From assembly GCA_902984215.1 (NCBI GenBank), contig CADWAF010002633.1, positions 1 to 12,908 on the forward strand: a stretch of DNA of 12,908 nt, read 5' to 3'. The stretch's first letter is position 1, and every line of letters begins with the position of its first letter. Shown one piece after another: positions 7,281-12,908 of the stretch. The translations under genes and the position numbers were made by a program. This DNA comes from Willaertia magna. Taxonomy: Eukaryota > Heterolobosea > Eutetramitea > Acrasida > Naegleriidae. The notes beneath the pieces are model-generated. The model saw only the letters and a program-made list of their open reading frames with translations. It did no database searches and was not told the DNA's origin.

Positions 7281-8312
7281 TTAGTAATCTACAAATTTAA
7301 AATCTAAATCTGCCAATTGACGTTTCATTAAAATTTGTTGTAATTTTAATTGCATTTTATTTTCCTTTTTGTAATTTCTATAAAAAACAAAGAAATTTCC
7401 ATCAATTTCAACTGAATTCACAGATGAATCAATTGTAGGAAGGTCAAGTTTTGTAAATTCAGAAAAATCTCCAAAAACAAATGTTGTTCCTTTAACATAA
7501 AATTGATTTCCTTTTAGAATTAAAATATTATTATTATATAATCCATTTTTGACATCAATTATGTTTTCAGTAATTTCAGGTTTTAATTCTATTTTTGTAA
7601 AAGTGGTAGCTGAATAAGTTTTTAACAAAAAAAATAATTCTTTTGTTCTTGTAAAAACTAAACAAGAAGATCCAACTGAAATTTTTTCAATTTTTTTGTT
7701 TTGTAAACTTTGTAAAATATTTGAACAGTAAATTTCACCCTTATACAATAATAATTCATCAAATTCAGTTATACCAAAATAAAAATCGTAATTTTTATAA
7801 AGTTTTTTAATTTTTGATAACAAGGTTACAATTTTTGTGCCATCTTCTTCCAACAAGTCATTTGTTTTTGTAACAAAATTAAAACGAAATGAGTAAAATG
7901 AAACGATTGAAATATCTTTAATTTCTTTAAATTCTAATTTTTGTAAATCTATAATGCCAGTAAATTGATGCGTAATAAATTTATAAATTTCATTACAATC
8001 CGTTACTATAAACACTTCATCATTTACAGAAAAAAAAATATTTTTAACAATTAAATTACAATAAACTTTTGTAAAATTACCATATTTTTTATTGCCACAT
8101 TTTCCAGATAAAAATATTTCATTATTTTCACTTACAATAACAGTGGTATAAGAACCACATTTAATTAATTTAATTTTAAAATTAAAATTTATTTTTTGTG
8201 GAATTTTTATTTTTGAAAATGAATCAATCCCTAATTGTCCAAAACCATTTCTTCCGGCAACATAAATATAATCTTCAAATGTGTTGCCAACAGCTAATCC
8301 ATTTTGTTCCAT
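7281..8312 (-). CDS. RCC1-repeat (beta-propeller) protein, divergent
   Basis: A 343-residue protein opening with a clear RCC1 blade, YIYVAGRNGFGQLG (15-28), followed by the usual ...IKLIKCGSYTTVIVSENNEIFLSGKCGNKKYG (48-78). Later blades keep the spacing of hydrophobic strands and some ...K..G..YSF/..g....L.. remnants but lose the Gly-rich turns, so the domain looks like one degenerate propeller of up to seven blades. Classic RCC1 is a nuclear exchange factor for Ran, but many protist RCC1-repeat proteins are not, and nothing here points to Ran. There is no signal peptide, membrane segment or extra domain. It is very rich in Lys, Asn, Phe and Ile, in keeping with the AT-rich DNA. The start is an ATG preceded by an A-rich run; the stop is TAA. 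Such proteins form large families in amoeboflagellates such as Naegleria. Confidence 0.8.
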   Translation of the reverse strand: MEQNGLAVGNTFEDYIYVAGRNGFGQLGIDSFSKIKIPQKINFNFKIKLIKCGSYTTVIVSENNEIFLSGKCGNKKYGNFTKVYCNLIVKNIFFSVNDEVFIVTDCNEIYKFITHQFTGIIDLQKLEFKEIKDISIVSFYSFRFNFVTKTNDLLEEDGTKIVTLLSKIKKLYKNYDFYFGITEFDELLLYKGEIYCSNILQSLQNKKIEKISVGSSCLVFTRTKELFFLLKTYSATTFTKIELKPEITENIIDVKNGLYNNNILILKGNQFYVKGTTFVFGDFSEFTKLDLPTIDSSVNSVEIDGNFFVFYRNYKKENKMQLKLQQILMKRQLADLDFKFVDY

Positions 8313-8407
8313 TTTTTTTAGTTTAGTAAATTACACTTTTTGTAAATGATTAAGTAATTTGTTAAGCCAAGAACAATAATAGGTCAACTAGCTGGGGTGA
8401 ATTCATT
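8313..8407. promoter_or_regulatory. Short gap holding the promoter of the RCC1-like gene
   Basis: These 95 bases separate the 3' end of the secreted-protein gene from the start of the RCC1-like gene, both on the - strand. It is AT-rich with an A-run just before the ATG as read on the - strand. No specific element can be identified. Confidence 0.3.
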
Positions 8408-8925
8408 TTAATACATTTCCACTTTCATTAGATCGAAACAGTCTGCTTTTTGTAAATTACTACTGCCGTCAGTGTTAATATGAAAATAAACTCCTTCAAA
8501 AGGTTTAGTGATATCAGTTGCCCTAAGTTCTTGATAATAATATCCTTCTCCGTTTGTGTAAAATGTTCTAGAAACTCCCACACTAACCATATCATTTACT
8601 GAATAAGATGTGAAAAGAGAAATGTCAGGTAATTGAACAATTGAATTGCATTGTGTCTCAGCTCTTTTCTTTGCTTTAATTACAATTTTTGTTGCTTTTA
8701 AGGATAATGGATAACTAATGGTTAAATAATTTCCATAACCATACTGCATTGGACAATTTGAAGTAGGCACTACATTTGGATCAGAATGAATAAGTAATTC
8801 ATAACAAGGCACACTAGCAAAGGAAGTACTAGGACTATTAGAAGTAGAGTCTGTCTTCAACGTTCCTTTGTAAATTCTTGCTCCTTTGTCATAAATTGCT
8901 CTATTTGTATTTTCATTTAAAAATA
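8408..8925 (-). other. Second exon of the secreted beta-helix protein: Cys-containing C-terminal module
   Basis: This exon codes for the last 172 residues or so of the secreted protein. It starts by finishing the coiled coil, passes a Ser/Thr-rich linker (TDSTSNSPSTS), then forms a compact beta-rich module of about 130 residues with four Cys (in PCYELL, SNCPMQ, TQCNS and ADCFDL) that could form two disulfides outside the cell. Its strand pattern and aromatic content suggest a carbohydrate- or ligand-binding sandwich, but I do not recognise a named family. It ends with TAA at 8410-8408. Treating it as a separate gene would need a TTG start and would leave it without a signal peptide. Confidence 0.72.
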
Positions 8926-11900
8926 CTAACGAATTAAAAAAAGTTAAAATGTCTGCGATATAATGTACTTACATGAAAGTGCGTTTCTTAAAAGTAATAA
9001 TTCATTTTGTAAAGCGCTTACTTCGAATTGTAAAGTTTGTAATAATAAATTATTTCCTTCAAGCACTTTGTAATTTGATTCAAATGCCCCAATGTCTGGA
9101 GCAGGACCATTATATTCCATACCTACATCCAAACCAGCGTCTATTAGTGTACTATTTTTCAATAAATTATAATTATTTTGATAAGGATTAATAAATTGAT
9201 AAATTAAATCAACACTAGTGGTTTTCAAAATATTTGTTCCATAATTCATAATCACTGGAAACCAAGCATTATAATTATATACTTTAATATTAAAATAATT
9301 GTTTGTAAAATTCCAATAAGGCGTTATAGAATAGGAAGAGTTTGGACCAATAAACTCACTGTTAATAAATATATTGTTTGAGGCTAATAACCCACGAGGA
9401 TAGAAATCTGTGTTTGCTTTATAAAGTTTACCATCAAGTGCTAATTCATCTAATATGGATCTTGTAAAACCTCTAATTTCTTCAACTTCTTTCTCTACGC
9501 TAGTATTTATCCTTAAAAGATTTCCATTATTATTCAATAAACCTCTTTGAATTAAAGCATCCCAATACATTCTAGCAGTTCCTCGTAACGCTTTAATAAC
9601 GTCTACATGTTTACTTGGAAAACTGAGGTCAGATATTACTGAATTAATAAAACTAATAATTTGATCTTGTACTACAGCACTATTTGTGTTAATGTCAGTT
9701 GTAGAAACCAAATTGACTAAAGCAGGATTTTTGTTCCACAATAAAGTATTTGCTACAGGATTACTCTTTGTTTTAATTTCTTCTACAATCTTTGTTAAAC
9801 CTCCATAAACGAAACTTGAAGAACTAACAAAACTACTGTAACGAACACTTGTTTCAAATTTCAAAGCAAATCGAAAACCTGAGTTAATAAAATTGTTATT
9901 GTAAAACTTTGGTTTTGCAGAGTTAATAATACTAAGACTACCATTAGCAAATATATTTCTTGTAATATTAATTTCTCCCATACGTTCCATAACAAGATTA
10001 TAAGTGTTATTATTTTCAAAATTATTTTCAGAAAGCTTCACATTTGTACAACCATATATTAATAAATTTTCATTAAAGTGAGACTTGAGAATATTGTTCT
10101 TAATTGCAACATTCCAACAATAAAAAGATAGTATTCCTGAATACCCAATAAAAATTCCCCTTAAGGCATTGTCATGAAAACTAGAATTCTCAATCAAAAT
10201 ATTCCTTGTTTTCTGAGTTAAATAAAAACCATTTTTGGTATTGTATGCAAATTCACTATTTCTAACATACAACCCTTCTGTATTTGCAATGTACAAACCA
10301 TTAACCATATTAGAAAGAGATTTAACATTGACAATTGTCACATCGTCACAACCCTTTACACAAGAAATACCTGTACCTAAAAATCTTTGAACTATAATAC
10401 CATCTAAAATAATTCCTTCTCTTGCTTGGTCAATTATAATACCATCTTGTAGTGAGGATGTTTCCACTGTTGAGTCTTTTGGATGTACATTATTAAGGGG
10501 GGACATGTAAAGGTATTGATCTGTAAATGCATACTCTCCTGGTTTTGAAATAAGTCCTGGATGATGAGCCATTGCATATTTATCATTAACACTAAAGGTT
10601 GGTTGATATTTAAGTAATACAACAGTAGCTTGATTTAAGGCAGCACTATATGATAAGATTTTCTTTGTGACAGTAGAATCTGTTATTGGTGAATAATGAT
10701 AAAGAGTTGCACCATTCCAATAATTATCACCAACAGGTTCTCCATTTGAATTATTTCTAAACATATTATGTAAATTTAGATACTCTAATTCATTATCCTT
10801 ACTTGCAAGATAGCGAGAAGTAAACACATCTTTTGCACCAACTGTTAAATAATTGTCATTTAAATATACGTTATTGTTTAATGGATTAGGTTTCATTGCA
10901 ATTGTTAAAGGCATTGAGTTTTGTGACAACACGTGACTATAAACATCTCTTTGTATAATATACTTATAGATAATTGTTGGATAAGTTGAAAAGAGAGTCC
11001 ATGCTGTATTTGTTAAAACTTCTGTACCATCAATTATTGCTTTTCCTGATTCTATTGCTCTTATAGTTATTGGTTGTTCTGCTATAGTTGATGCATTAAT
11101 TAAAAAAGTTTCTCTATAAATTCCATTTGCAAGATTTAAGGTATCTCCAGGGAGTAATACCATTTGACTGCGTCTCAAAGTTTTCCATGATGATTGAAGT
11201 GTAATTCCATTATTATTATCAGATCCATTAATTGGATCTACAAAGTAAGTTCTTGGTGTTCTAATTTCATTTCGTTTCCCTTTTGTTACTTTAAGATTTA
11301 AAATTCTGAATCTTGATAAAGTTGGAGCGGAATTTGTTTTTTCGTAAAATCCAAATCTTGATTTTGTGTTAAATTTGTTGAATGCATCTGTATCTTTATC
11401 AACAACAGTCAAACAATAATCACCAGAATATCCCAATTTACCATACTTAATTGTTATGACATTGTTTTCTTTTGAAATATAAACTTTAAAGGCACCATAA
11501 TAATTTGCTAAATTTCCTGTTAATGGTCCAATTGTGGCACTCTCCAACAAAACAGTTCTTACACCATTCATTACTCTTGCAATTTGTAATGGAAATGTAC
11601 TTAAATTAATTTCATAATAATTATCTTCATCGATATACATAAATGTTATACCTCTAACATAATAAAAAGCAGTATATGTTTCAAAATATATTGTAATATC
11701 ATTAAAATCTAAGGTATTTTCACTAACAACAAGAGAATTATTCATGTATAATTTCATATCATTACCAACAGTGCCTCTAACAACTTTCCACTCAGCACCA
11801 TTTACTAATTTACTGTCAGCCACATTAATTTTCTCATCCAAAAAATCATCTTGTAAAATAACAGAATCTACATTATCTGCTAAAGGTAATGGTTCAACAA

Positions 11901-12249
11901 TAACAGAGAAATTATAAAAAGTTTGATATACCAAACTCTTTGCATCAGTTAAGGTTACATTCATTGTTAGATCATACTTTCCTGCATATCCCTTTTTAGT
12001 ATAAAAAGATAAAACTCCCTTGGTATAAGACATATCAGCTACTAAGGGACCACCAGAGGCTTGCCTTATACTTATCATTGCATTAGAATAAGCAACGTTA
12101 TTAACAGAAATTTCAGGTACTATTGCAAAACTACCCCATTCTTGAATCCTTATCTCACTCTTTGGTTGAATAATATTAACTTGTTGTTGCGCCTCAACAA
12201 TAAACGTTATTAACGATAAAATAAATAAAAGGAAAACGCTGCGTGACAT
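8408..12249 (-). CDS. Large secreted right-handed parallel beta-helix protein, two exons
   Basis: I read this as join(12249-8973, 8925-8408), 1264 residues. Residues 1-20 form a signal peptide ending IVEA before QQQ. Residues 25-120 look like an Ig- or cadherin-like beta domain. Residues about 130-320 resemble a concanavalin-type jelly roll (DDFLD...Y.IDEDNYYEI...SRFGFYEKTNS..T..RF). From 334, TYFVDPINGSDNNNGI...SWKTL..S....PGDTLNLANGIYRET opens a pectate-lyase/NosD-like parallel beta-helix with many Asn-rich repeat turns, closing with IDAGLDVGMEYNGPAPDIGAFE near 1036-1057, a signature common in bacterial secreted polysaccharide-active proteins. A leucine-rich coiled coil (about 1062-1092) and a C-terminal module with four Cys follow. 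No membrane anchor is visible. It probably binds or cleaves polysaccharide outside the cell; catalytic residues could not be assigned. Its origin by transfer from bacteria is inference. Confidence 0.85.
8926..8972 (-). other. Spliceosomal intron, 47 nt
   Basis: Unspliced, the beta-helix frame runs through this stretch and stops at TAA 8946-8944. On the - strand it begins GTAAGT, ends TTAG, and has ttttaac (8949-8943) as a plausible branch site followed by a pyrimidine-rich run. Removing it joins phase-1 codon halves (t + ta = Leu) and gives a continuous frame from ...RNALS into LFLNENTNRAIYDKG, then through to the TAA at 8408. The downstream ORF otherwise has no ATG start, only TTG at 8860. 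Confidence 0.82.
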
Positions 12250-12908
12250 ATTCGTGTAATGTTTTGTTGAGGTTTTTTTTTACAGTTAGCAAATATTTTT
12301 ACAGTTAGCACACTGTTGATTCGTTTTGGCTCTGTGAAAAGTTTAAAAAACTGAATAGATCTAGTCTTGTTTACAATAACTAACTTCCCTTAAGGATCCT
12401 AGTTAAATTTTTTGAAGGGGTGTGGTGCTCAGAGTTGAGTTATCAACCCTGAAGATTGGTTCGGGTTGGGATTGAAATGTGTAGTTCTATGGGTCTTTTA
12501 TTCAAAACTAAGTGCTATAGCATTAAATGAATTGAAGTAAACAATCTGGTGTCAATCTTACCAATACACAATTCTTGTTAATTATTTATGATATTTTAAA
12601 GTAAACTATAATCGGTTTTGGACAGGGATCATCTAATAAATCGTTTTTTGTTATTTATTTTATTCTTCTTTTAGTAGTTTATAAAATCATGTCTATTACT
12701 TTGCACATAGTCAATTTTAAATAACGCAAATAATTAAACTCTTTCTCTAATATTTGGTATCCTATTTAATTTATAATTATTAACATGATGTTCTACGTTT
12801 CCGCTAGACAAAATGACATTTTTTCCCACCCTTTCCAGAAGCCAATGTGAAAGAAGTGAAAATTACGACAAAAGAATAGAAAATAAGAAGAAGATTTGAG
12901 AACAATTG
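12250..12908. other. Intergenic region with no convincing gene
   Basis: The stretch is AT-rich and carries no open frame that looks coding on either strand. It must contain the promoter of the secreted-protein gene near its left end. A more G-rich island lies at about 12414-12475 and is described as a separate observation. No complete tRNA, snRNA or transposon end could be supported. Confidence 0.5.
12277..12310. repeat. Two direct copies of a 15-bp motif upstream of the secreted-protein gene
   Basis: The 15-mer tttttacagttagca occurs at 12277-12291 and again at 12296-12310, a 19-base period, starting 28 bases upstream of the start codon of the secreted-protein gene. On the - strand it reads tgctaactgtaaaaa. 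It could be a duplicated regulator site or a simple local duplication. Confidence 0.6.

Noticed and set aside
8408..8860. A separate 150-residue gene starting at TTG 8860
   Set aside because: There is no ATG, and splicing of a 47-nt GTAAGT...TTAG intron joins it in phase to the upstream exon.
8973..9191. Small + strand open frame at the 3' end of the beta-helix exon
   Set aside because: It is antisense to the conserved closing motif of the beta-helix and shows no independent signal.
10434..10622. Second - strand frame inside the beta-helix exon
   Set aside because: It is an out-of-frame shadow of a continuous exon.
12414..12480. A functional tRNA gene
   Set aside because: The anticodon and T arms do not pair properly and the T loop does not follow the usual pattern.

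Overview
The window looks like nuclear DNA from an AT-rich, gene-dense unicellular eukaryote. The evidence is a DHX35-type DEAH/DEVH spliceosomal helicase, an RCC1-type propeller protein, Asn/Ser-rich insertions, almost universal TAA stops, very short intergenic gaps and a 47-nt GTAAGT...TTAG intron. A heterolobosean amoeba such as Naegleria or a relative would fit, but this is inferred from style and gene content, not proven.

Positions 1-3707 (+ strand) hold most of a DIRS-type tyrosine-recombinase retrotransposon. It has a gag-like ORF1 that runs off the left edge, then a reverse transcriptase-RNase H-methyltransferase-like polyprotein, then a tyrosine recombinase. In-frame stops (TAA 1591, TAG 2943, TGA 3147) and a lost RNase H glutamate mark it as a decayed copy. 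The most striking signal is that the recombinase frame stays open almost right through the RT-RNase H gene. RT codons that precede AAN/AGN/GAN codons avoid ending in T, as if both frames had been under selection.

The element stops abruptly at about 3700-3710, against the 3' end of a convergent DHX35-like helicase gene (5860 to about 3701, - strand). The helicase loses its last few dozen residues and reads about 100 codons antisense into the recombinase. No right terminal repeat or circle junction lies between them.

From 5861 to 8407 there are ordinary compact host genes: a small coiled-coil protein (6067-6495, +) divergent from the helicase, a 2H phosphoesterase (6584-7219, +) and a degenerate RCC1-repeat protein (7281-8312, -). 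From 8408 to 12249 (-) lies one large secreted protein, assembled here from two exons across a 47-nt intron. It has a signal peptide, a jelly-roll-like region, a bacterial-type right-handed parallel beta-helix, a coiled coil and a Cys-containing C-terminal module. The last 659 bases have no convincing gene.
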